Shown here in pieces: positions 40,001-45,830 of a stretch of DNA of 56,170 bases (positions are counted from its first letter, which is position 1; each line of letters starts with the position of its first letter). The stretch spans positions 988,668 to 1,044,837 of the forward strand of contig NW_019091434.1 in the NCBI RefSeq assembly GCF_001949145.1, given 5' to 3'. The stretch comes from Acanthaster planci. Taxonomy: Eukaryota; Echinodermata; Asteroidea; Valvatida; Acanthasteridae. The translations under genes and the position numbers were made by a program. The notes under the pieces were generated by a model. That model did no database searches. It was not told where the DNA came from and saw only the letters and a program-made list of their open reading frames with translations.

Positions 40001-41265
40001 TACATGGCACTCTAATTTAATCAAATGCATTTAATACTCAAGATAGCTTCCTCAAGGTAAAGCCAAGAAGAAACGGTACAAAGAAACAGCAAAGACACCA
40101 AAATTTTTCTTCCATTAGCAAAATGATCTCATCTCCCCACTCACACTGGTCATACAAATCTCACAAAAGGTTTGCCTACACAACTTTTAATTCTTATTTA
40201 ATCAGGTGATCTGCAAATGTGATTGATCCAGAGTTATCATAAATTTTATAGCATAGCAATGACCAATAACGTTCTATCACTTTTGCTGCTCAAATAGTAA
40301 CTGTCGAAAACAAGTTCACATTTGAATAGTTATAGGATATTGCTGGCTTCTGAAGAGTGCTTATGGATTACATACTGCTGGGACACAGTACCCAGTCTCC
40401 AAATTTTACGGTGTCAATACGGGCGATTCACAATAGTGCACCACCAAGAGTTTGCAACGCGTTGGCCAATCATAACACGCGAAATTTGTCGACCTTTTCC
40501 AAATGCGCATTGGGTCGACAAATTTCGTGCATTGTGATTGGCCAACGTGTTGAAAACTCTTGGTGGCACCCTACTGTGAAAAGGCCGAATTGGAATGATA
40601 CTGTCTTTTGGCTGAGATCACACGCGATATCTGTTAATATCATGAGTAATGAAGCCTAGGCGTGTACTACATCATAGGCCCTAATACCTGTATGATGTTG
40701 GCATCTGATGATTGGAGTGCATGAGGCAAATAGACAATGGTCACAAGACGTGCATTTGAAAATAAAAATGTGATCCAACTTTTCGGCCTTGTGTTTAGCA
40801 CTATTCCTGGTATTCAACATAACCGCAAACGTGATCACGGTGATAATTACGGCCTGGTCATGATGATGGCGTCTTCGATTGACTTCCTCGTAGTCGTAAT
40901 CCTAACGTACGTGAATGACGTGCACCTACATTTCAACATGTTTGCGGGGATTTTCGCTTGTAAAAAGACTTCAGCCAGAGGCATTCTGATAAATACGTCT
41001 GTGGTCACTAAACGAAAGAAATTTAACGCTGAAAATATGATCTTCTAATCGTATTCTTCCTTCGTGTCCCTTGGTCCAAGGTCACTTTCTGCCGACATGT
41101 CTTTCGGCCATGGCTGTCGGGTCACGGCTTGATGGGGTATCCATTCCTGACGTACGCACTTCAAACAACCAATCTGACCCCGAATTTCCAACTTACCAGG
41201 GCGAACAAGTTGGTGTGACAATCTTCCAAACTGGCACCATTCGCCGCCGAATTTGCGGCAGTCAT
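1..41265 (-). CDS. MED13: MED13, Mediator kinase-module subunit 13; 5' part in eight exons, runs off the left edge
   Basis: Spliced gene (whole span given; exons listed separately). MED13 links the CDK8 / cyclin C / MED12 kinase module to core Mediator in the nucleus and so regulates RNA polymerase II. The eight exons give 417 complete codons that follow the N-terminal domain of animal MED13 without gaps: [10 protein letters not shown] near residue 13, DLSGIKWRK at 25, [11 protein letters not shown] near 93, [13 protein letters not shown] near 123, LGKWFVRPY near 152, FSFFLHGES near 178, VLVPQSE near 298, LTPPTSP at 346. Splice phases at all seven complete junctions agree (0,1,2,2,1,1,1) and the last exon ends in phase 2. 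Human MED13 is about 2,170 residues, so roughly four fifths of the protein is encoded left of the window. Intron 2 is 18.3 kb. The paralogue MED13L is vertebrate-specific, so the plain MED13 name fits an invertebrate. Confidence 0.97.
1013..1247 (-). CDS. MED13: MED13 exon 8 (residues 340-417 plus 2 bases)
   Basis: The acceptor is tttttcttccgccag and the donor is GTAAGT. The exon is 235 bp. It starts [17 protein letters not shown], the equivalent of human AMSSVTLTPPTSPEE, which contains the reported Fbw7 phosphodegron. It ends near [12 protein letters not shown], the counterpart of the human VDRVWQE stretch. The middle part is weakly conserved and rich in Ser, Pro and Ala. It leaves phase 2; the next exon is outside the window. 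Confidence 0.95.
1248..2530 (-). other. MED13 intron 7
   Basis: This 1.3-kb intron is bounded by GTTGGT and ttccgccag. I see no gene or clear repeat in it. Confidence 0.8.
2531..2686 (-). CDS. MED13: MED13 exon 7 (residues 288-339)
   Basis: The acceptor is tcttttctag. The exon is 156 bp and gives [19 protein letters not shown], then a proline-rich tail with [12 protein letters not shown]. The donor reads CAG|GTTGGT; T at +3 departs from the usual GTRAGT, but frame and homology both need a junction here. It leaves phase 1. Confidence 0.93.
2687..5910 (-). other. MED13 intron 6
   Basis: This 3.2-kb intron holds an 11-bp perfect hairpin at 5672-5698 and short C and G runs near 4095 and 5330. 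No exon or transposon signature was recognised. Confidence 0.8.
5672..5698. repeat. Short perfect hairpin in MED13 intron 6
   Basis: ACCGATACAGT (5672-5682) and its exact complement (5688-5698) flank a 5-base loop. The sequence shows only the structure. It could be a foldback remnant or a chance palindrome. Confidence 0.7.
5911..6111 (-). CDS. MED13: MED13 exon 6 (residues 221-287)
   Basis: The acceptor is cacatttag and the donor is GTAAGT. The exon is 201 bp. It encodes [31 protein letters not shown], then an acidic stretch ([19 protein letters not shown]) and AVVDVLV. The acidic stretch falls where human MED13 has its own acidic loop. It leaves phase 1. Confidence 0.97.
6586..6731 (-). CDS. 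MED13: MED13 exon 5 (residues 172-220)
   Basis: The acceptor is tctctttgcag and the donor is GTAGGG. The exon is 146 bp. It encodes [20 protein letters not shown], then VEVALHQPV and LDHLALAQ, in line with human EHLSCSFTFFLHGDSNVC. It leaves phase 1. Confidence 0.97.
6923..7016. repeat. Inverted repeat (possible retroelement end)
   Basis: AGGGCCTGACATTTC (6923-6937) is the exact reverse complement of 7002-7016. The inner arms continue imperfectly, with TTTCTCAAAG facing AAGATTCTGC. From memory, arms of this kind (GGCCTGACRTTTCGA, then CTTTCTCAAAG) recur in invertebrate repeats, some of them Penelope-like; I could not check this. Confidence 0.6.
8423..8634. repeat. Possible Tc1-like transposon remnant
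   Basis: Two similar segments lie about 190 bp apart in the same orientation: GCCCAAAAATTTACATACAC near 8423 and GGGCAAAAGTTTATATACAT near 8612. They recall the AAGTTTACATACAC direct repeats of Tc1/mariner ends. No transposase reading frame is visible. Confidence 0.3.
12041..12300. promoter_or_regulatory. CpG-dense block inside MED13 intron 4
   Basis: This stretch has far more CpG (for example cgccg, ccggcg, gcggctgacg, gacgcgg, cccggcgg) than the surrounding AT-rich intron. A 99-codon plus-strand frame (11963-12262) crosses it, but the protein resembles nothing I know. It could be an intronic regulatory element, an alternative promoter or a recent insertion. Confidence 0.35.
13539..13685. 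repeat. Cluster of GGTCCCC(A/G)(A/G)TTG repeats, one inverted
   Basis: TTCAATTGGGGACC near 13538 is inverted relative to GGTCCCCGATTGACA near 13573, GGTCCCCAATTGACA near 13591 and GGTCCCCAGTTG near 13675. Four related words within 150 bp suggest a small foldback or minisatellite. Confidence 0.55.
14352..14438 (-). CDS. MED13: MED13 exon 4 (residues 143-171)
   Basis: The acceptor is tcatttgcag and the donor is GTAAGA. The exon is 87 bp and gives [20 protein letters not shown] and [13 protein letters not shown](K/R)PY is a MED13 signature. It leaves phase 2, which the next exon completes to Asn. Confidence 0.96.
14439..17348 (-). other. MED13 intron 3
   Basis: This 2.9-kb intron contains a 240-bp inverted-repeat element at 15958-16197 and several ACATGT clusters (15246, 15484, 16648). 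No exon was found. Confidence 0.8.
15958..16197 (+). mobile_element. MITE family A, copy 1 (240 bp)
   Basis: The element starts GGCCATTTTCAAATACTTAA and ends TTGAGTACTGGAAAACGGCC; the two ends are imperfect inverted repeats of about 43 bp that include CCGTCTCAGGCTTC and its complement. Its whole length aligns with the reverse complement of 53708-53949, including shared inner words GATGTTTTGTG and GGGCC(C/T)GAAGC. It has no coding capacity. No clear target duplication was seen. It looks like a non-autonomous DNA transposon. Confidence 0.8.
17349..17433 (-). CDS. MED13: MED13 exon 3 (residues 115-142)
   Basis: The acceptor is ttcttttcaacag and the donor is GTAAGT. The split codon completes to Glu, followed by [20 protein letters not shown] and SLHNLIE. 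This matches the human stretch around [20 protein letters not shown]. The exon is 85 bp and leaves phase 2. Confidence 0.97.
20365..20426 (+). promoter_or_regulatory. Histone-type 3' stem-loop next to a hammerhead-like motif
   Basis: At 20411-20426 GGTTCT-TTTC-AGAACC forms a 6-bp stem with a 4-base loop, followed by ACACACA and, about 15 bases on, a purine run AAAAGA. This fits the consensus of the replication-dependent histone mRNA 3' end (GGYYCT, a TTTN loop, AGRRCC) and its purine-rich downstream element. Upstream, CTGACGA (20365-20371), a GACTG/CAGTC stem (20374-20389) and GAAGCG (20391-20396) resemble the core layout of a hammerhead ribozyme, but the GAAA box is altered and the stem is imperfect. 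No histone frame lies upstream. It may be part of a retroelement end. Confidence 0.45.
21535..21620 (+). repeat. Dispersed repeat, copy 1
   Basis: This segment and 31325-31420 share ACAAATTTTG or CAAAATTTTG, then ATGCTCTGTGG or ATACTCTGTGG, then a run of Ts at similar spacing. They are diverged copies of one interspersed repeat of unknown type. Confidence 0.4.
22923..23231. mobile_element. piggyBac-type MITE with TTAA ends (309 bp)
   Basis: The left end is TTAA followed by CCCTAACAGTACCG; the right end is CGGAACTGTTAGGG followed by TTAA. The inner arms also share TACTACAAA(A/G)TACTAC- and TGTACTCAG-type words in inverted order. TTAA target duplications and termini beginning CCCT are features of the piggyBac superfamily. 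There is no transposase frame, so the copy would be non-autonomous. Confidence 0.75.
24766..24835. repeat. TGATTTAAATCA palindrome cluster
   Basis: Three copies of the palindromic word GATTTAAATC occur within 70 bp. Such clusters often mark the ends of DNA transposon remnants, but no partner end was found. Confidence 0.5.
27711..28123 (+). repeat. Tandem triplication of a 143-bp unit
   Basis: Units begin GTGATTAATATCA at 27711, 27854 and 27997. The first two are complete (143 bp); the third stops at 28123, 16 bases short. They differ at only a handful of positions (for example ATCATGCTGC, ATCACGCTGC, ATCACACTGC), so the duplication is recent. The units are contiguous, so this is not a spaced array such as CRISPR. 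Confidence 0.95.
28320..28760. promoter_or_regulatory. Candidate intronic regulatory block
   Basis: This stretch is richer in GC and CpG than its surroundings and contains CTATAAATAG at 28685-28694, a perfect MEF2-type (or TATA) word. It also has CCGGCCGATTAAT near 28412, GATAATTACA near 28589 and GCGCAAAGGG near 28601. A 63-codon plus-strand frame (28431-28622) has no recognisable product. This is inference from base composition and short words only. Confidence 0.3.
31325..31420 (+). repeat. Dispersed repeat, copy 2
   Basis: Diverged relative of 21535-21620, sharing GTGTGGGG, CAAATTTTG and CTCTGTGG in the same order and orientation. Nothing in it is coding. Confidence 0.4.
33297..33353. mobile_element. 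Foldback element or MITE remnant, 23-bp perfect arms
   Basis: The arms 33297-33319 and 33331-33353 are exact reverse complements (23 bp, including TTTTGACCCTAAATACTT) around an 11-base loop. Outside the arms the symmetry continues loosely, with GTAAAAAA on the left facing TTTTTTTACTG on the right. A perfect stem of this length is unlikely by chance. It could be transcribed as a hairpin within the MED13 transcript. Confidence 0.8.
33421..33772 (+). promoter_or_regulatory. CpG-rich region upstream of a small plus-strand ORF
   Basis: This 350-bp stretch is rich in CpG (gatgtcgctcggcg, gacgtgcacg, gcggcacacgcggc) and carries an ACCAATCA word near 33636. It lies directly before an ATG in good context at 33773. 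Together they look like a promoter on the strand opposite to MED13, but no expression evidence is available. Confidence 0.35.
33773..33925 (+). CDS. Possible nested small gene, 50 codons, inside MED13 intron 2
   Basis: The frame starts TCAAAATGGCG, a good translation start context, and encodes [20 protein letters not shown] followed by [20 protein letters not shown] and a short hydrophobic end, then TAA. The predicted protein has a balanced composition: a basic and hydrophobic start, an acidic/Ser stretch and an amphipathic segment around [16 protein letters not shown]. That is unlike the low-complexity frames elsewhere in the introns. It follows a CpG-rich block. I do not recognise the protein. 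It could be a real small protein, the first exon of a longer plus-strand gene with an unseen donor, or a fragment of a retroposed gene or transposase. Confidence 0.4.
   Translation: MAYRQLKLSELFHKTSHDTDNDSPSNVIRSTLADLIEKLPLQALPNLFYA
35780..36053 (-). CDS. MED13: MED13 exon 2 (residues 24-114)
   Basis: The acceptor is ttttcccag and the donor is GTAAAT; the exon is 274 bp and ends in phase 1. It encodes [14 protein letters not shown], then [20 protein letters not shown] and [18 protein letters not shown], the most conserved block of the MED13 N-terminal domain. Between the tryptophan-rich VWRR motif and KELWI there is an insert of about 20 residues (around [16 protein letters not shown]) that human MED13 lacks. 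Confidence 0.97.
38271..38336 (+). repeat. Two-copy direct repeat, period 36
   Basis: GCCAGACCGACTCAGTGCTC at 38271 and GCCAGATTGACTCGGTGCTC at 38307 are diverged direct copies about 30 bp long. Function unknown. Confidence 0.6.
39522..39942. mobile_element. Inverted-repeat element (about 420 bp)
   Basis: The left end GGTGATGCTATTTAGCGTCA (39522) matches the reverse complement of the right end, TGACGCTAAATAGCATGACC (to 39942), with one mismatch. The symmetry extends inward through AACAA and GTCAA. There is no reading frame of note, so it looks like a MITE. The flanks both carry AAAAC or AAAACT, but this is too simple to claim as a target duplication. Confidence 0.7.
40428..40580. mobile_element. 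Foldback element, about 66-bp arms
   Basis: The left arm (40428-40493, including CACCACCAAGAG, GTTGGCCAATCA and GAAATTTGTCGACC) pairs with the right arm (40513-40580) with a few mismatches around a 19-base centre. The outer end also resembles the end of the element at 51975 (shared ATACRGGCRATTCACAA and CCACCAAGAG). A long hairpin of this kind is typical of a short non-autonomous transposon. Confidence 0.8.
41197..41265 (-). CDS. MED13: MED13 exon 1 (start codon, residues 1-23)
   Basis: The reading frame is ATG ACT GCC ... TTC GCC CTG followed by the donor GTAAGT. It gives [20 protein letters not shown] plus FAL, matching the start of animal MED13, where NGASLEDCH is almost invariant. The exon ends in phase 0. 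Human MED13 begins at the equivalent position, which supports this ATG. Confidence 0.95.
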
Positions 41266-41276
41266 ACTCGACACAT
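41262..41276 (-). other. Five-codon upstream ORF overlapping the MED13 start
   Basis: Just upstream of the MED13 ATG the sequence reads ATG TGT CGA GTA TGA. The stop TGA overlaps the MED13 start codon as ATGA. If the transcript includes this ATG, ribosomes would meet it 11 bases before the main start and could terminate and reinitiate there. The transcription start is not known, so the role is inferred. Confidence 0.4.
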
Positions 41277-41480
41277 GGCTCTCGTATATTCCACGACCGT
41301 TGCGGCAGTATGATCCAAGAAATAGGGTAAAAATCCGAGATAACGTCGACCACGGGGGCGGCTTTAGTCCGCTTCGCGTAACGTAATGGCGACACAGTGA
41401 AGGGCAAAATACTCAGGCGGTAATTACCCTTTGATGGATTGGCCAAAAGACGTCACGTGGTCACTTTTATTCAAATTTGT
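41266..41480 (-). promoter_or_regulatory. MED13 promoter / 5' untranslated region
   Basis: The region just before the MED13 start is CpG-rich (ccgccattacgttacgcg, ccgcccccgtggtcgac on the coding strand). At 41440-41465 the coding strand reads CCACGTGACGTCTTTTGGCC followed by AATCC: an E-box CACGTG, an overlapping CRE-like TGACGTC and a CCAAT-type word (GGCCAATC). No TATA box is evident, as expected for a housekeeping CpG promoter. The exact start site cannot be seen. Confidence 0.55.
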
Positions 41481-42884
41481 TGTTTCCTGCACCTGCTATG
41501 CGACACGGCAGGCCTCACGTTTTTTCTCAAGTTTTTCACCAAAATAGCTCATCATATCACAACTAAATGAAATTTTCTGATAGAAAAGGCTATCAATCTT
41601 GCGTGAAAGGGAAGCTGTCTAGGTATTTTTCTGTCTGTTGCGTGGCTTTCTGCATACTCATTGTGTTTATTGACGCAATAGCGGAATAGCTGTGACGTTC
41701 ATAATGTGCAGACGGGTTCCCCCATGTCTGCTCATTGAGGTCACAGAATGGTTAACTCGTTTCACTAGGTGGCGCAAATACAATTAGGCAATGTGTTGAA
41801 AAATACCAGCTTTTTCTATTTTTACGCTTTCGCGGGCCAAGTACTGTAGATTAGAACATGGCTGTTTGTTCCTTTCCCATCTGGGGAATATCCACATACA
41901 CAAACATTTCTTGTTTGAAGCCATGATCTTAACTTACACGACAAAATTTACACGAAAGAAGAGGGACGAGTCTCAGTGACATGGTCTTGTATTTGTCCAA
42001 CATTTTCAACAAAATCTGTTGGTGGACTCAGACTTTTATAACCTAGTGTGTTGCGGTTCATTGTGCACGTACATGTAGGCCTACATTCTGCTGCCCTTTC
42101 GGTTTCATCGGAGATAGGTTACACGAGATGCCGATTCTCAAAAATATTGGGGCAGATTGTGCTGAAATATTGATGAAATGAATGGCATCAGATTTTGCTT
42201 TTGCAACATCTATCAGGGAGAAACGACAGGATAAAAAATTAAAAATGATAAAATGATAATTCTTGTTTTCAATCAGAATACAACATTTAAGAGGATTTAA
42301 AGAGGAAAAGGAACAAAAACTAACTAAAATAATGACGATAATCACCAGCATTATAAATAGATCATGCTTAAAACTGAGAGAGATTCATTTCTATTAATCA
42401 GCTGGGGCAGCGAGCTGTAAATGCTATTTCCTTTATTTCGAAAAACAAATTATGCGAGAGCAATACATTATCGTTGAATCACGGTATAGAGAGGTTGATG
42501 AATTATTCAAACTCGGGCACCAATCAGAGCCTACTTCGCCACTAGCTCAGATCAATTAATTACTCTAATTGATCTTTGCTTGGATCATGTGCTCCAGTTG
42601 TATCTATACACTTTAAACACATAAAGCTCTCACTTTCAAAATGCATGTTGGGTAATGACGCGTTATGGAAATCCTTTGACACAACTATTGGGCGTTATTA
42701 CTTGCGCACTGCGAGCTTTATGCATTATAAATCTACAGAGAAGGGGCTGTTAAATATCAATCTGTCTGAGTCACCAAGAGGCCATTTTTTTTCTAAACCA
42801 CTTTTATCAACGGTACACTTTTGTCATAAAACCAACGTTGTAAAAAAGAATACTTTGCAATAAGTGATATCCACTCCTGCAGCA
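41481..42884. other. Intergenic region between MED13 and the EF-hand gene
   Basis: About 1.4 kb separates the MED13 promoter from the 3' end of the EF-hand gene. It contains an AGATCAATTA/TAATTGATCT inverted repeat at 42549-42575 within an AT-rich, TAAT-containing stretch. Open frames here (for example 42058-42351) look random. Confidence 0.6.
42549..42575. repeat. Perfect 10-bp inverted repeat with TAAT cores
   Basis: AGATCAATTA (42549-42558) and TAATTGATCT (42566-42575) flank 7 bases. TAATTGAT-type words are homeodomain-like, so this could be a paired binding site or a chance hairpin. Confidence 0.5.
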
Positions 42885-42890
42885 TTTATT
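42885..42890 (-). terminator. Poly(A) signal of the EF-hand gene
   Basis: AATAAA on the minus strand, 54 bases past the stop codon of the EF-hand gene. The position fits a short 3' untranslated region. Confidence 0.55.
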
Positions 42891-42943
42891 ATTATCGGAC
42901 CACACAAATAACAATGTTCATTTTTTTTCCAACCCACGTATGA

Positions 42944-43081
42944 TTAAAATAGCCCCGCTGTCATTTGCTGTTCGATGGACAGATGACGCAGGATGTTGGC
43001 GTTTTGGCTTTCCCGTTTGCACATATCACCGAGGGCGCCAGAGATACCCTCTTCAGATGACATCATTACATTGTCGATCAA
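42944..43081 (-). CDS. EF-hand gene, exon 5 (residues 146-190, stop)
   Basis: The acceptor is ttttttttttcaatcacag, a strong pyrimidine tract. The exon reads LIDNVMMSSEEGISGALGDM, CKRESQNANILRHLSIEQQM, TAGLF and TAA. LID continues the exit helix of EF-hand 2. Confidence 0.88.
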   Translation of the reverse strand: MIDNVMMSSEEGISGALGDMCKRESQNANILRHLSIEQQMTAGLF

Positions 43082-45565
43082 CTGTGATTGAAAAAAAAAA
43101 GGGTTGACTTGAACAAACGTTTTCACAATACGAATACACACACCAATGTTCACTTCGAACTTTAGGGCCAACATTAAGTACAGTCTCGTTCTATAATTGT
43201 CGTTGCTGCTGCTGTTTTGACCAATTTACCACAGTCCAGAGAGAATTTCTGGTAAAAGTTGCGGCAAACGATATAAGAAACAGATCAGTAATGAATAATA
43301 TATTTAAGGGTGGGAATTGGCATCGGTGTTGTAAGTGTAATTCTTTGATTTCACAAAATTTCACAAAAGACATAAATAACGTACATGTTTTAATATTCCG
43401 GGACATTTTTATCCGGTTATCGTACTGCTGTGAAATAACTGGTGACGTTTCAAATGAATTGTATTTACTCTACTCCTATAACGATCGGTGATGGTAACTA
43501 AGGTAGAGAATTGAATTGTTCATGTGATTAGTGGTGTCAGAGGAAAGCTAGACCCTTTCTTTGTACCGAAAAGGTTGAACCGGTAAAGATATCAAATTCC
43601 TCGTTGTATGCAAGCAAAAATGCAACCGATCCGAATTTTTCTGAAGCATTTTCAGCAACAAGCTACGATTTGGTCCTTACGTGAAGGAATTCCTCGAAGT
43701 CGATACTGTCAGAGTGGTCCTCGTCAATCTCGTCAAATTTGCGTTTGCGGACTTGATAGGCAGATGTATCCCCTAACTCGTTGAGAGCTTTGTCACTATA
43801 TAACGGGGGGAATAAGTAACACAAAAATCGGTGACTTCACTGATGAAACCATGAAGGGTAGGCCTTAATGATGACATAAGGTGATACTCTCCATAGATAA
43901 CCGATGGAGAAACTCCTTGAATTTCCACTTCATATCCTCAGTGGGAAAACTGAATTTTATATGTTCTTCAGTATGAAAGGGAAGAGATGCGGGCAATCTC
44001 ACTAAAGCTGCAACGGAGCTCTATCATTTCTTTTTTTTTAATGCAGACTGTAGGAAAGTCTTGGATACTTCAAATTGGTCATTTACGAAAATTTGTTGCT
44101 TGCAATCTAACCAATAAACTTAGCTACTTCGACTTGCGTACAGTTCTGGGAAGTCTATCAAGCCATCGTGGTTCTGATCGAAATTCATGAACATAGACCT
44201 GAAGTCGGCAATGTCACTCTCATGCCACTGCGGGAAACGAGCCGCCAAACCGACAAGGTCTGAAAGATGGGGAAAAAAGCATGCAGTTTCATCTTTAATG
44301 TGATTGTACTTTATTATATCTGATTATACTTTCTTTATTTTAGGGGGTAAGTATTACCAGTCTACAGGTTTGGATTGCAAAGTTTACTTGGTAATTACAT
44401 AAGAATTGCTTACTTTTAGAAACAACATACAGTAAGATGCGCTCATCCATGGGCGTAAATCCCAAGGGGATGGGGTATTGACCGAGGCTATTGAATCATC
44501 CCTCTTTTTGTAGTGGGGAAAAAAACGCAGATTTTAACGATTTTTTTCGAAATTCGCAACAACCAAACTGTACTTAATAGCATTCAAAGAGTGAGCAATT
44601 AAAAAAAAACATAAATATTTCGTTCTGATGTAAGATTCGGCAGGAATGCGAAACGGATCTCATGTAGATGTACATCTGTGTTATGAATATCGCCCCCTAG
44701 TGTCAGACTTGTGTAAGGACCTCGCAGATTTACGCCACTGCGCTCACTCAAGACTAACGGTAGTTTTTAACAGGTTTTTGCTGAAGTTTCATAACGACAA
44801 AAAAATTAATACAATGTGGTATTGGTAATCGTTACTTTGGGCTCACTTTTATTCCAAAATTAGAGAAGTCAATCCCCTTTAACTGCAAAAAAAAATAGCA
44901 AGAGTTCCTCCATTTTCCTTCCTATGTGCTATACAAAAAAGTGCCAATTTAGCCTCAGAGTCTTAGTGGGAGACACAAACACTGTCCAAGATGTACTACA
45001 AGAATGACTTTGGCCTGATACATATGCAATAAGATTTTTTTTTTAATTGGAGAGGGCCTCCAGACGAAAAAGTGATGCCCTGAAGGTAGGACATTCAAGG
45101 CATTAATAATGCGTAAACTATTTTTGTTCGCACCACAGTCGTTGGCCTGTTGGTTCGCAGCCAGTTTTCTCACTGCATGTCTATGGTTTTTTAGAAGCGC
45201 AAGTTCGGTTGTGAGATGTCATCCGTTTGTCTGGGCGTGTTTCGCTTACCGTTGAACTTTTCTTTCGCTTCTTGTGCCTTTTGTCTCTCCTCAACAAAGC
45301 GACCGAAATACTTACTGGTGAGGGATTCGAACTCGGTAATATCGTTTCTCTGCCGGAAATGTTTCCGCCGTTTCCCTGCTCAAAAACATAAAATTAAGGA
45401 AAACATAGTGCTGAAGTTAGAGTCATTCCCAACAGTACTAAAGGTTGGCCAAGGATGTCATGTTTTCAATAACAGATACAACACGATACCTGAGGTGTCA
45501 AAAGCCAGAACTGATACAAAATTCATCGGTTGCGTTTTGATTGGAAAACTAGGAGCGAGTCCCAT
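42944..45565 (-). CDS. EF-hand calcium-binding protein, five exons, 190 residues
   Basis: Spliced model (whole span given; exons listed separately): 573 coding bases including the stop, all phases consistent. The protein has a basic segment (KRRKHFRQRND, 27-37), a charged, probably helical stretch (FVEERQKAQEAKEKFND, about 52-68) and two EF-hands. Loop 1 is DQNHDGLIDFPE (95-106), a canonical calcium loop. Loop 2 is DEDHSDSIDFEE (131-142); it keeps the acidic ligands at 1, 3, 9 and 12 but has Asp in place of the usual Gly at position 6. A 45-residue tail follows (LIDNVMMSSEEG onward). A two-EF-hand core in a protein of this size recalls swiprosin/EFHD or AIF1 proteins, but the flanking parts do not match those I remember, so I give no symbol. 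No signal peptide or membrane segment is clear, which suggests a cytosolic protein. Confidence 0.85.
43082..43680 (-). other. EF-hand gene intron 4
   Basis: Intron of 599 bp bounded by GTAAGG and aatcacag. I see nothing in it. Confidence 0.8.
43681..43795 (-). CDS. EF-hand gene, exon 4 (residues 107-145), second EF-hand
   Basis: The acceptor is ccgttatatag and the donor is GTAAGG; the exon is 115 bp and encodes DKALNELGDTSAYQVRKRKF and DEIDEDHSDSIDFEEFLH. It ends in phase 0. Confidence 0.88.
44142..44259 (-). CDS. EF-hand gene, exon 3 (residues 68-106), first EF-hand
   Basis: The acceptor is ccccatctttcag. The exon carries LVGLAARFPQWHESDIADFR, then FMNFDQNHDGLIDFPE. The donor CT|GTACGC is weak, but it is the only one that keeps the frame. 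A GCAAGT four bases on would put a stop at the start of the next exon. The intron falls just after the EF loop. Confidence 0.82.
44260..45249 (-). other. EF-hand gene intron 2
   Basis: Intron of 990 bp bounded by GTAAGC and ctttcag. No repeat or gene was recognised. The other introns of this gene are 346 bp (43796-44141) and 114 bp (45376-45489) and are equally plain. Confidence 0.75.
45250..45375 (-). CDS. EF-hand gene, exon 2 (residues 26-67)
   Basis: The acceptor is tttttgagcag and the donor is GTAAGC; the exon is 126 bp. It encodes KRRKHFRQRNDITEFESLTS and KYFGRFVEERQKAQEAKEKF. It ends in phase 1, giving a split Asp codon with the next exon. Confidence 0.8.
45490..45565 (-). CDS. EF-hand gene, proposed exon 1 (residues 1-25)
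   Basis: The frame opens ATG GGA CTC GCT and runs 25 codons (MGLAPSFPIKTQPMNFVSVL then AFDTS) to the donor CAG|GTATCG in phase 1, exactly the phase exon 2 needs. It lies about 150 bp from a CpG-rich block. This is the least certain exon of the model, because its sequence cannot be confirmed by homology. Confidence 0.55.
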
Positions 45566-45699
45566 GATGAACGAAAGTTGACCAGCTTCACTGTATTTCT
45601 ATACGTTTGTCCATTGAAGATGTAGAGGCCGTGATTCCAGGTTCGTAAAGGATAACAAGATGAAGAAACCATAAATCTCTAGGCAAACCTATCCGACAC

Positions 45700-45830
45700 G
45701 AACATCTTGAGATATGAGCGCGCGAGCAGATACGTATTGCAGTTTTTGTACGCGCTCGAAAAGCGTGACGCGCTATCATTGCGCGTTGTGAAGCGCGCGT
45801 CCAAATCGCTGCGCAAAGACGAAGTACCAC
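45700..45830 (-). promoter_or_regulatory. CpG-rich putative promoter of the EF-hand gene
   Basis: This block has dense CpG and GCGC words (gagcgcgcgagc, gtacgcgctcg, gacgcgc, gcgcgcgtcc) in otherwise AT-rich DNA. It lies 135-265 bp upstream of the proposed ATG. The position is what makes the first exon believable. No TATA box was seen. Confidence 0.5.

Larger units (their letters stand above)
36054..41196 (-). other. MED13 intron 1
   Basis: This 5.1-kb intron is bounded by GTAAGT and ttttcccag. It contains a 36-bp spaced direct repeat near 38271, an inverted-repeat element at 39522-39942 and a foldback at 40428-40580. A 103-codon plus-strand frame (40737-41048) in the CpG-richer part near exon 1 has no recognisable product. 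Confidence 0.8.

Noticed and set aside
40737-41048. 103-codon plus-strand frame close to the MED13 promoter
   Set aside because: Composition is unremarkable and there is no homology or promoter of its own; a divergent transcript cannot be excluded, but it is not supported.
44132-44142. GC donor (TAC|GCAAGT) for EF-hand exon 3
   Set aside because: It would place TGA as the first codon of the next exon; the GT four bases earlier keeps the frame.
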